Positions 54,274-64,000 of a stretch of DNA of 64,000 nt are shown here, piece by piece; the stretch's first letter is position 1, and each line of letters begins with the position of its first letter. Below the pieces are notes generated by a model that saw only the letters and a list, made by a program, of their open reading frames with translations, had not been told where the DNA came from and did no database searches. Made by a program: the position numbers and the translations under genes. Source of the DNA: Vermamoeba vermiformis (Eukaryota > Tubulinea > Echinamoebida); contig JBEWZL010000043.1 in NCBI GenBank assembly GCA_045837725.1, positions 124,001 to 188,000 on the forward strand, in the 5' to 3' direction.

Positions 54274-57200
54274 CTATCGTCTGGCTACAGGGACATCCAG
54301 TGAGATTGGAGCAGCAACTGGAACGTCGACAGGGACTGTCACTGTGACGGGAACATCAACAGGAGCGCTGGTTTGGGTGACTGGTGCATCAACTGGGACT
54401 TGAGTGGCCACGGGGACGGTGACGGGAACGTCAACAGGAGCGCTGGTTTGAGTGACTGGAACGTCAACAGGAGCGCTGGTTTGAGTGACTGGAATGTCAA
54501 CAGGGACTGTCACTGTGACAGGAACATCAACAGGAGCGCTGGTTTGAGTGACTGGTGCATCGACTGGGACTTGAGTAGCTACGGGGACAGTGACGGGAAC
54601 ATCAACAGGAGCGCTGGCTTGAGTGACTGGAGCGTCAACAGGAGCGCTAGCTTGAGCGATTGGTGCATCAACCGGGACTTGAGTAGCTACGGGGACGGTG
54701 ACAGGAACGTCAACAGGAGCGCTGGTTTGAGTGACTGGAGCGTCAACAGGAGGGGGAATATCGGAGCGTAGCTTGGGTGATCGGTGCGTCAACTGGGACT
54801 TGAGTGGCCACGGGGACGGTGACAGGAACGTCAACAGGAGCGCTGGCTTGATTGACTGGAGCATCTACAGGAACTTGAGTAGCTACGGGGACGGTGACGG
54901 GAACATCAACAGGAGCGCTGGCTTGAGTGACTGGAACGTCAACAGGGACTGTCACTGTGACAGGAACATCAACAGGAGCGCTGGCTTGATTGACTGGAGC
55001 GTCAACTGGGACTTGAGTAGCTACCGGTTCAGAGACTGGAGCTGTGACAGGGACTTGAACAGTTACAGGAGGTGTCACGGGTACATCTACTGGAGCTGAG
55101 ACAGGAGCAGTAACAGGCACTGCGACGGGGTCAGCAACAGGCGCGGAGACTGGAATAGCAACAGGAGTTTGAACAGGCTCTGCAACAGGAACAGTGACAG
55201 GGACGTCAACTGGAGCTGCAACAGGGACAGCGACTGGTATCGAGACGGGTTCAGCAACAGGGGCGGCGACTGGGGGTGTCACAGGGACAGCGACAGGTAC
55301 GTCAACTGGCGCGGCTACAGGTACTGCAACAGGTGTGGCAACAGGAGCTGCAACTGGAACGGCTACTGGCACGCTAACGGGAACTGCAACTGGGACAGTG
55401 ACAGGAACGTCGACTGGTGCAGCTACGGGTACTGCAACGGGTGTGGCCACAGGAACTGCAACAGGTACAGTGACTGGAGCTTGAACGGGTGCTGCAACTG
55501 GGACAGTGACAGGAGGTGTCACAGGGACAGCAAGGGGGGCGACTGGGGGTGTAAGGGAAGACAGGTACGTCGACTGGGGCAGCTACGGGTACTGCAACAG
55601 GTGTGGCGACAGGAGCTGCAACTGGAACGGCTACTGGCACGTTAACTGGAGCTGCGACAGGAGTTGCAACAGGGGCCGCTACTGGCACTGCAACAGGTGT
55701 GGCGACAGGTGTGGCCACAGGAGTAGCAACGGGGGTTGCTACGGGTACTGCAACAGGTGTGGCGACAGGAGCTGCAACTGGAACGGCTACTGGCACGCTA
55801 ACTGGAACTGCAACAGGGACGGCGACAGGAGGAGTGACTGGAGCTGCCACAGGGACAGGTGGAGTCTGGCAGGCAAGAGGCACGCTCGATTGACTCCACA
55901 AAGTAGGAGTGTTGGCGCTGTTCTTCACAACAGTGATGACGACTCTATCACTCAAGTAGCAAGGAGCTACGGTCCACAAAGCGGGACTCAAGATGCTTGA
56001 AATAGATGTGAATCTTCCTGACAGACCATTGGCGGTAGAAGCGCGGATCGGAGAGAACCAGCTGAGATCTGGTTGAGTTTGTGCCGTGGATAACGAGTTC
56101 AGCGTCAAAGTTCCATTCAAAGCGAGTGCTAGAAAAGTGCAACGTGAGAACGGAATATTGCAGAAATAAACAATTGCGGGAATATCTTTTCATCTAAACG
56201 TCACTTACTTGAAAACGTCAACACATCATATCTTCCCGATCCGTCCGCAAGTGAATACTCAAAGTCGATCACAGTGTTACCAGCACTAGTTTGAGTGTAA
56301 GAGAAGGTGCGGGTGAAGTTAGCGACAGATCCGCGCACACCGAAGTACGCAGTTCCGCGGTTAACAAAGGAAGAGAGGACGGATACACCAGTGGCCGTGG
56401 CAGGGAAGGTCAATGAAGCACTTTCAGCAACAACCATCGTCGTAACGGTGGTGCTTGCGGTGGTAGAGACAGTGTAGTCACCAGAGGCGAATTGAAGAGT
56501 GCCGTTGCCACCGACAGGCGCGGAAAAGGTGTTGGATCCAGAGGCAACAAGACGCACGGTCGACAGGGGGCCCATGGTTGCACCGGTGAAAGTGGCACCT
56601 TAGTAAATTTAAATTAGTATTACTAAAGATAGTAAGCTCAGTGATGCAGAATCCAAATTTGATAAGTTGACAGGTGCAAAATTTCTGCGTGAATCGTGTG
56701 TTCCTCCGAAATTTCAATAAAAAAGGAAAAAACACACAAACACGCGCACCGATTAATTAAATGATTAGAGGCTTTATATGATAAAGATGCTTTGCCACAA
56801 CTAAGTGTAAGAGAAGTGCGACTCTCAGCCGAGTTCGGGCAAGAGAATCAATAAATAACTATCTAGGGTGAAGATCTGGTTATACCTGCAACCGTCACCG
56901 TGGCGTTAATCAAGTTGAAACTACCGGGGCCAGTTTGTTTGTCGAAAGAAAAGTTGCCATTGCGGAGGGTCAGCACGAACGTCGAGTTGCTAACACCCAA
57001 TTGGATGCTAGAGAAGGTCGCGGTACCAGGAACGAATTGTCTGTTCCAAGTCCAGCCGGTCGCACGGTCTAAAAATAAAACGGATTGTTAGAACGGCCGT
57101 TTTCGTTTAACGATAAAAATTGAATCCGAATCTGAATTCCATTTCATTTCCGGCAATAACTATTGACGTACCAGTCAAGATAGCGCTGACATTGTTGAAA

Positions 57201-58700
57201 GTACCAGTGGTGAGGTAAGTAACGCCGGAAGTGTTGCCAAAGAAGAACATGTTGTTGAAAGTACCGGCAAGGGTCAGAGTGTTGCCCGAGGTCGCAGTAA
57301 GGTAGGTCAAGTTGCCGTAGCCATTGGGATTACCTTCGACGGTAGCGGAGCCGTTAATCTGCCAATTACCTTCAATCTGGAGGTTGGCTGAAACAGAACA
57401 GGTTAGATCCGAAACCTTAATTGCAATTAAATCCACTTACAGTTGTTGAGGCAAACATATCCGTTAATAGTATTAGGGCCAGAAACGGGTTTCAGATCGT
57501 TAATCATCCAAGGGGATTGAATGTCGACGTAACTGCTGCTGTGCCAAGTCATCTTGATGGTAGATGTGGTCGTTTGCAAAACGGTTCTGGTGCTGTAGTC
57601 ACCTCTCTTGATGAAGTTACCGTAGATGTTGAAAATAGGCTCGTAACCAGACCAGCTACCAAGTTCCATGAAGGACAAGGGATACTGGTCAGTCCAGTAG
57701 TTGATCTGGCCGTTGTTTTGGGACAAGGTAATGTTGCCACGCATGTTTCTGAAAGCAATGCGGCGACTCCAAAGGTTGATGCGCTGAGCTTCAATGCCAG
57801 TGTAGGTCTTCATGATGACGGTACCAGGGCAAGTAATTGTTTCGAACGACTTCGGATTGAAAGGAGGAGTATTCAAAGCGCGAATCTCGAAGGTTGCAGT
57901 GTCGGTACTGTAGCAAGCAGATGCCTTGAAGTCGGTGGTACTGAAGAAGTACAAGCCACCAGAGTAGATCGAAAGGGAGGCGCTTCCTTCAACCGCAAGC
58001 TTGAAGCAACTTTCGGAGTAATAACCACTTCCCTGATAGACGTAGAAGCCAGGCCACACTATGTTTTGGTTGACTTGAACGGTAATGTTCTCGTAGTTTA
58101 TGCCGCAGTACCAGGTTCGGATTTGGTCCAAAGTTTCGTCAGTGTAGTTCTGAGGATAGGGTCCAGTGCAACTAATGAATTACTCTGTCAGTAATATAGC
58201 CCATAGACACTAATCATGATAGGATTATATAAGATAATTGCCCTCTCTATTGAATTGCGGAGCGTAAAAATACAAGGTGATTGTTTTGACACATCGGCTG
58301 ATCAAATCCAACATGGTTTTTGAATCAGCATCAATTTAATTGGTCAGTACCGGTGTATTATTGTATCGAATAATCAACTTCATGTTTCGGTTGTCAACCG
58401 GAAAGGGCACCAACGATTAATTAAAATCCAATTTATAATCACTTACGCAATGTTGCCGTTGTTATCTCTTGACATGCACTGCCAGTTGTTTAAATTAAAA
58501 TTGTCAGTGTTGTAGCCAGTAAATCTAATCAGAGTAGTTAGTATCTCAAATTATTTCAGTTTTCTAACGCGCTTCGAATCGCGTCACTGGACTCACCTCC
58601 AAATACTGAGTTGAAGGTTCGGGTTGGGGATTCCTGTGCCTTGGGTATTGATAGCCGAAAAGCAACACGCTAATACTGCAATAATGATGATAGCACGCAT
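54274..58700 (-). CDS. Large secreted protein with Pro-Val repeat tail
   Basis: A signal peptide (MRAIIIIAVLACCFSAINT) starts the protein. The N-terminal 900 or so residues are a beta-rich secreted region with many Asn/Thr residues and repeated short beta-strand motifs such as GNTLTLAGTFNN and VSAILTG, and Cys residues (QTPPDL-type linkers follow). Parts such as NGTLTLNSLSTAQTQPDL resemble parallel beta-helix surface proteins. The tail (54290-55865) is a Pro/Val/Ala repeat of the type PVAVPVATPVAAPVDV, later PVDAPVTQTSAPVDVPVTV. The reading frame changes twice inside the tail, near 55530-55560 and near 54755-54771. The rest is open. The tail could be a rigid extended spacer or extracellular-matrix element. 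The protein ends in VPVARR with no GPI-type hydrophobic end. Confidence 0.7.
54290..55865 (-). repeat. Pro-Val-x coding repeat array
   Basis: This is a degenerate tandem array whose basic unit is 12 bases on the coding strand (PVxx), with longer higher-order units in the 3' part (each about 40-60 bases: VDAPVTQTSAPVDVPVTV-like). Copies are near-identical in the 3' half and more diverged in the 5' half. It also gives many spurious long open frames on the plus strand, such as those rich in Asn-Arg-Ser. Confidence 0.85.
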
Positions 58701-59036
58701 CTTCGATGTGGTTGGTTAATAATATACAAAGGGCGGGTATCGAAGAGCCTAATGAAGTTGTGCTAATGCAAAAGAGAACGGCAGTAAAAGGTAATTACTC
58801 CGTCGTGTTATTCAATAGATAAAATGTTTCTGGGATTGCGTCATGAATATAATTTTTTTTGTGGTTTGTCCTCATGTCAAAAACGTCACAAAAAAAACTA
58901 GCGAATAAAAATAATTGGGGTACAATACTGATATTTCCGCTTATTTTCTGCCTTGCGTGACGATCAAGAAAGGTACTGTGTGCGATTCCGATAACATATT
59001 ATGCAATTCTTCGTTTGTTAATGTGGCAAGTCTTTA
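58701..59036. other. Intergenic region, promoter of the Pro-Val repeat gene
   Basis: About 340 bases lie between two minus-strand genes. A short plus-strand frame (58915-59115) has no domain support. Otherwise I see nothing. Confidence 0.45.
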
Positions 59037-62000
59037 TTACAGTTCTTGTCGTTGCACCAATTGCTTAAACATGCCGTTCTTTGCCATGAGTTCATCGTAC
59101 GTGCCTGCGCATTAAAAATTAAATTAGTCTGCTGATTTGCCTCAAATAGTCCGAGGCCACAGTTGTTGCGGAGACAAACCTCCGAGACATTGGGCTCCGC
59201 AGACGCTTACCAATCTCGGCAACGCCTCCTTTATGAAGCACGGCAATAGCATCGGCGTTTTTGATGGTACTTAATCGGTGCGCAATCACAAGCACAGTAC
59301 GACCGTGCATCAATCGCTCGAGGGCCTGTTGTACGTAGTACTCGCTCTCAACATCCAGTGCCGAAGTAGCCTATTAATAGGAGGATATATAAGTACATGA
59401 GAATTCAAGGTTTTTACCTTCGAGTAAAAAATGTGCGGTGAGATCCAAGAAGGGTAAATTGGAGAATCGCGAGACGTCAATCAAAAATTGTACTCGTAAT
59501 CTTTTAATTTTTATCCTTTACCAACTGGCAACTCATATGAATGGCTTACCTCGTCCAATAACAAGATTTTCGGGTTTCGAAGCACTGCACGTGCAATGGC
59601 GATTCTTTGTTTCTGGCCTCCCGACAAAGTCACGCCGCGCTCGCCAACCTCTGTCTCGTAGCCTTTTGAAAAAGACATAATAAAGTCGTGGGCGTTCGCC
59701 TAACAATGCAAATTAAAATCGTTGCCTACCGAAGAACCGGATGTTCTTACCTGCTTGGCCGCTTCTTGGATCTGCTCGGCGGTGGCACCCGGAGTACCAT
59801 AGGCAATGTTCTCAGCGATAGAGCCCGAGAATAAGACGACGTCCTATTGAATTTGAGTAAGATTCTCTCGTGGGAAAAATTGCATGGGATTTTTGGTGCG
59901 TTTAATAAAAATTATCCTGAGCTGTTGTCATAAATTATATGACTTGCGGATGCTAAATTATGTGAACGTACCTGCGGGACAACTCCGATATATTGACGCA
60001 GGTATCCGGCGTCCAAATCGCGAAGCGAGACACCGTCAATGGTGACCTGACCTTCTTGCGGATCGTACAAACGAGATACCAGGCCAGCGACGGTGCTCTG
60101 TGTCTCGCGTTAGTTGTTGCGTTAATGGGTATATATTGATTACCTTTCCGCTACCGCTAGAACCAACTACAGCCAGAATTTTGCCTGGTTGCAAACTGGA
60201 TTCAATTCGGTTAGAAACGATAAATTGAACTCGAAATTTATCCGTGCCTCAAATTCAAATTCTTCAAAATGGTTTCATCAGGTCGCGAGGGATAGGAGAA
60301 GGTGACGTCTTTGAATTCAATAAGTCCTTGGATGTGCTCGGGTTTTATCGTTCCGCTTTGCGTACTATCCGGCTCTCTGTAGATGACATTAATTTGGCGT
60401 ATATATAATCATTTATATGTTAGACAGACCTATCAAGCAATTCAAACACTCTTTGACTTGATCCAAGCGCACGCATGAACTCGGAGTAAAAGCTAGATAC
60501 TCCACTGAATGCGAAACTGAAGCACAAGTTACTAATTATATATGCAAGGCTTAGAGCTTACCCAACGTAAAGACTGTACAGGAGGAAGGAAGTTAGGGCA
60601 CCAGGAGTCATTGAGCCCGCGAGCACCAAGGTGCTGCCGTGATACAACACCGCCAAGAGCGCACAGTTCATTAAGAACCAAATTGAGCCGAAGAAGGCTC
60701 CACTAGCAAATCCCACTCGCTTGGCTAGTTCGTAGACCTGCAGAAGGGTTAGTTACCTTTTCTCAATGGACGACAGATCGACACTTACGGCATTGATTTT
60801 CTCGCCATAATGACTAACTTCACGTTGTTCCTAGAGTTTTTGTTAGAGAATGAACGGTTAAAGGTTTAACTTACTTGAGAGAAGTATCTAACCGTTCTGA
60901 CCGCTGAGATCTTCTCTTCAGCGACGGATGTGGCACGTGCCAAGGCATCAGTTTGTCTACGAAACGTTTAGAGTTTGAAGTTCAAGCGTGTCACTTACTC
61001 TTTCGAAAGCTTGGACACCATACGACCGTACCAGAATGCACCGAAGAAGACGGGAGGAATGACCAGCAACATCGTCAAAGTGAGTTTGGGACTCAAATAT
61101 AACAATACTACACTAGCGTTAGTTTTAAATTGACATAGACACGCTCAGTATCATACCTCCCAATCCGCCAATGCCTTCTACTATTCGGCGCAGACCCTGT
61201 GCCATGTTGTCCACGAGAGTTCTGCCCATCATCGTCGTATCTGAGGACAATCGATTGACCAGCTCTCCCGTCTTGCGCAAATCAAAGAATGAAATGTCTT
61301 GTTTCATGATCTTAGCAAATACTGTCTTGCGTAAGTTCGCTACAATTCTTTCGCTCGCGATTGTCATAAGCTAAAGACAATTGGGTTAGCAAAGCCAAGC
61401 GACATGGCGTATACGTACATTAATTCTAATGAATGACGACAGGCCACCAATAGCAAAAATAGCAGCTAATGCCATGGTAATAGTGTTCAGACTGATCGCT
61501 GTACCCGCGGGATTAGCTATGATGTCGATAATCTACAACGATTAGTTAAGGCATCATTTACACTTCAGTCACGTACTCGTCCAATAGCTGCCGGGAATAG
61601 CAGTGTAGTGCCTGATGATACGGCCAAAGCTGCCAATGCACCGAGCATAAGCTTCATTTCGGCGCGGATCAGCATCAATAATCTTTTAGTATTCTCCCAT
61701 TTGTTAGTTACTTCTGTTGTGTCTTTTTTATCATTGGTTTTCTGAATTTCGTCATTATTTTCATTTTTCGCTGAGTTCGCAGGCACTGTAGCGCTCGATC
61801 TAATATCTGCGCCACTTGCACTCGCCAAAAATCGATTCTTTATCGTAAATAAGGATAACTTTGGGTTTAATATTGAATTATTCGAGCCTATTGAGAATAT
61901 TTTTGGTTTGGGATTGGGTGACAGACGTCTCGCGCTCACTGAACTCAAAGATCTAAAAAATAAAATTCAGAAATGCTCAAAAAAAATTTAACAAGTAAAT

Positions 62001-62243
62001 ATTTGTTTTAGACAAGTAGTTGAAAATACAAAAAATATTTGTGCTAATTAGGCAAATTTTCATACCTTGAAACGGGAAAAAGCGAAGATCCAGAGCTCGT
62101 CTTAGCTGCTATTGCTTTCGCAGTCAATGCTATAATGACAATTAAATATTATTATCATTTTCAATTTGGAAATTTGAGGTCTTACGCAAGAAAGCCTTCG
62201 ATCTGCCTCCCATTACTCCGATCCGTCTAATTTGAGCCAACAT
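59037..62243 (-). CDS. ABCB-type half ABC transporter, mitochondrial-like (ABCB8/ABCB10 group)
   Basis: The N-terminal region is basic and Ser-rich ([17 protein letters not shown]) after a short first exon, consistent with a mitochondrial presequence. Six TM helices follow, including [19 protein letters not shown] and [18 protein letters not shown]. The coupling region has [20 protein letters not shown] and [18 protein letters not shown]. The nucleotide-binding domain has [15 protein letters not shown] (Walker A), VGVVPQDVVLFSG (Q-loop), [16 protein letters not shown] (signature), ILLLDEATSALD (Walker B) and [17 protein letters not shown] (H-loop). The C-terminal end is [18 protein letters not shown]. 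The protein should dimerise and export a solute or peptide from mitochondria, as for ABCB10/ABCB8. About 15 exons are present. All catalytic motifs are intact. Confidence 0.9.
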
Positions 62244-62389
62244 TTCGTTAAAATTGAGGCATGCGGTGATATTTAGTGTTTATATTTACAAATTTTGAAG
62301 CTTAAAAAGAACAGAGCGTCCGGCGAAACTGTTTCCGTAATAATCCCGTTCCGAAACAACGGCGGATCCTGTACGTGTATTCTTCTGGG

Positions 62390-63878
62390 CCTACAACTTG
62401 AGCACTGCATTAATAAATTCCAAGCCCAGTTTTTCTGCCCAGTTTTCTCCGTAAATGTCTCGCCAGCCTAAGTGACCTCCGTTTCTGGTCATGGCGATCA
62501 CCATCTGAGAGGAGAGGTAAGGAAGTGAACTCAATGAACTCACAAAGGGAAATGTCTTACATTTGGATGCTTCTCGATAGCTTCAAGAGGCACGCAGCTG
62601 ACAGGAACGATGGGATCGTCTTCTGCATTTGCACAAAGTAAGGGAATACCCAGGACAGCGGACTCCTTATTCTGCAGAAAACGATGAGTTGTGGACTAAA
62701 AGCAATTGCTTTGGGACGTACCAGGCACATCCTTGAGCTTGCAAGTTCGTAGTAGTGGTTGCCAGACTCGAGTCCGTACAGCGTCGCGCTAAAGTGGTGC
62801 GAAAGCTCCATCAACGTTTTTGACTAAAGCACGCAAATTAAAAATAGGCCAACGCATAATAATGATCTCACTTACTTTCGCAATGGCATCCCAGTTCAGT
62901 TTCTCAACACCGTGGAACACTTCTTTGTGTCTAATAATAAACGATTGTTAGATGGATCCATCTGTGCAAAGAAGTTCAGAGCTTACCTTAAAATCTTTCT
63001 TCTTACTGCACGAGCTGCACCAAGATGGTAAACGTGATAGGCCATTCGAGCCCAAAACGGCTTGGAATTGTGTACACGTTCCAATTCTAGCAATAACGAG
63101 TTACATACTGGGTTAAAGCGGGCCAAGAGATCAATCTACTTACCTAGAAGATCGAATGGATTGCCAAATGATATTGCTGCTTTGAAGGGTACCTTCTTGC
63201 CTTCTTCGGATAGGTACTTGACCAAATAGTTTGCACCCAGTGAGAAGCCTAGATGGCCGTATTAGCGATACTCTACAACGCTTACATAGCATTCCAGAAC
63301 CGTACCCATGGCAATCAAAGTTTCGCCTTGTGTCTTCTTGACGACCTCGGCCACGCCATCGATCAAATCGCTCGCATCTGAAATGTTGTGTAACTTAGGT
63401 GTCTAGGCAGCGTTAGATTATTGTATGCAGTAGCATCAAATGTCTTACGATTGGTTCGTTGACTGAAGCTCGGAAATTCATCACCACGCACTTATAACCA
63501 TTCTCAGACATCGTGCGTACAAACCTTCGAATGTACGTCGAATTACTTCCACCTTAATATTGCAATATTAGACACAATCAATAATTGTCCTCGCACCTTC
63601 AAATCCAGGCAGGACCATTAAGGTCACGTTGTCCTTGGGCTCTTTCGGTTCCCACCAGTCTAGGCTGACAATACCGCCATCGCGGCAAGTAACGAGTTGT
63701 CTGAGAAATATTAGACAAGGGAATGTGCATTGCAAACAGCCCACCTCAAAAAATGAATTTTCGGCGCGATCGGTAAAAAGATCCCGATTATACTGTGCAC
63801 AACTCCGTTATAGGCGAGGTGAATTGATGGCCAGTAGGGTTTAGTTAGGCTGGGACATAAGGATATCAATTTTTTGTT
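62390..63878 (-). CDS. EMB8/YheT-type alpha/beta hydrolase (ABHD1/3 family), 5' end incomplete
   Basis: The exon at the 5' side reads NKKLISLCPSLTKPYWPSI and then LAYNGVVHSIIGIF, the typical opening of ABHD1/3-YheT proteins (CPSL...YxPT...NGHLQT). The rest has GGIVSLDWWEPKEP, LMVLPGFEGGSNSTYIRR, the nucleophile motif in LIAMGFSLGANYLVKYL (Ser), the acid in LCANAEDDPIVPVS (Asp) and the His in MTRNGGHLGWRD. The catalytic triad is complete. ABHD1/3 members are lipid hydrolases, ABHD3 acting on short- or oxidised-chain phosphatidylcholine. The start codon was not found: the reading continues upstream of a possible acceptor near 63878, and the first exon may be in the last 120 bases or beyond the window. 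Confidence 0.85.
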
Positions 63879-64000
63879 CTGGGAGGTCTCTGGATGAGTT
63901 GGGAATTAGTTACGCGCCACTCCAACGCGCCAAATTAATTAATTTATTTCCAGCATTTTGTGGTACTTTTTTGTGCACATTCGAAAATGTAAAAATTATC

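Noticed and set aside
54290-55865. CRISPR-like or satellite repeat array
   Set aside because: The repeats are coding (PVxx unit, exon continuous with a secreted protein) with no regular spacers.
54373-55893. Plus-strand frames rich in Asn-Arg-Ser-Gly or Thr-Gly-Ala over the Pro-Val repeat
   Set aside because: They are antisense shadows of the repeat array; the minus strand connects by splicing to a protein with a signal peptide.

Overview
The window is nuclear DNA of a unicellular eukaryote with a compact, intron-rich genome. It is moderately AT-rich, genes lie tens to a few hundred bases apart on both strands, and almost every gene is cut by short (about 45-140 nt) GT-AG introns, many with a visible CTAAC/CTAAT branch site. 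The gene content (RasGEF, a PA-domain multi-pass receptor-like protein, a LIM protein, GPI-type Cys-rich surface proteins, secreted Pro-Val repeat proteins, a cytochrome b5/acyl-CoA dehydrogenase fusion) fits an amoebozoan such as a protosteloid or dictyostelid-like amoeba best. That placement is inference. No rRNA, tRNA, CRISPR array or complete mobile element was recognised.

Layout. 1-9.6 kb: partial copper amine oxidase (-), PA-domain multi-pass receptor-like protein (+), RasGEF with a 10-nt microexon (+), GPI-type surface protein (-), two-TM PH-like protein (+), ATD/DTD2-type D-aminoacyl-tRNA deacylase (+), unknown protein (-). 9.6-16.6 kb: CCZ1-like protein (-) head to head with an ERMP1-type M28 metallopeptidase (+). 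17.4-24 kb: SGNH hydrolase (+), a SAM-domain STAND/Crinkler-like NTPase (-), a glutathionyl-hydroquinone reductase (-) carrying an internal inverted segment, then a gene-poor stretch with a homopolymer jumble and a decayed SGNH fragment. 24-31.6 kb: SLC25A38-type carrier, CX9C protein, LIM protein (-), TPR protein. 31.7-44.2 kb, all minus: DUF4215 surface protein with a duplicated exon pair and a purine tract, cytochrome b5-ACAD fusion, SMC4, ATP12/ATPAF2. 44.3-49.9 kb, plus: GpsA-type glycerol-3-phosphate dehydrogenase, intronless methyltransferase, Lys/Glu-rich nuclear protein. 50-64 kb: degenerate eEF1A-family protein (-), nodulin-like MFS transporter (+), large secreted protein with a Pro-Val repeat tail (-), mitochondrial-type half ABC transporter (-), EMB8/YheT-type alpha/beta hydrolase (-).

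The genes form no operon or single pathway. Mitochondrial themes recur (glycine carrier, CX9C protein, ATP synthase assembly factor, half ABC transporter, TPR protein with a basic N-terminus, b5-ACAD), as do surface and secreted proteins. The most unusual items are the eEF1A relative that has lost its GTP-binding motifs, the ATD-type deacylase outside animals, the inverted block inside the glutathionyl-hydroquinone reductase gene, and the SAM-STAND NTPase. Exon coordinates were worked out by eye from splice signals and reading phase. CDS spans run from start codon to stop codon and include introns.
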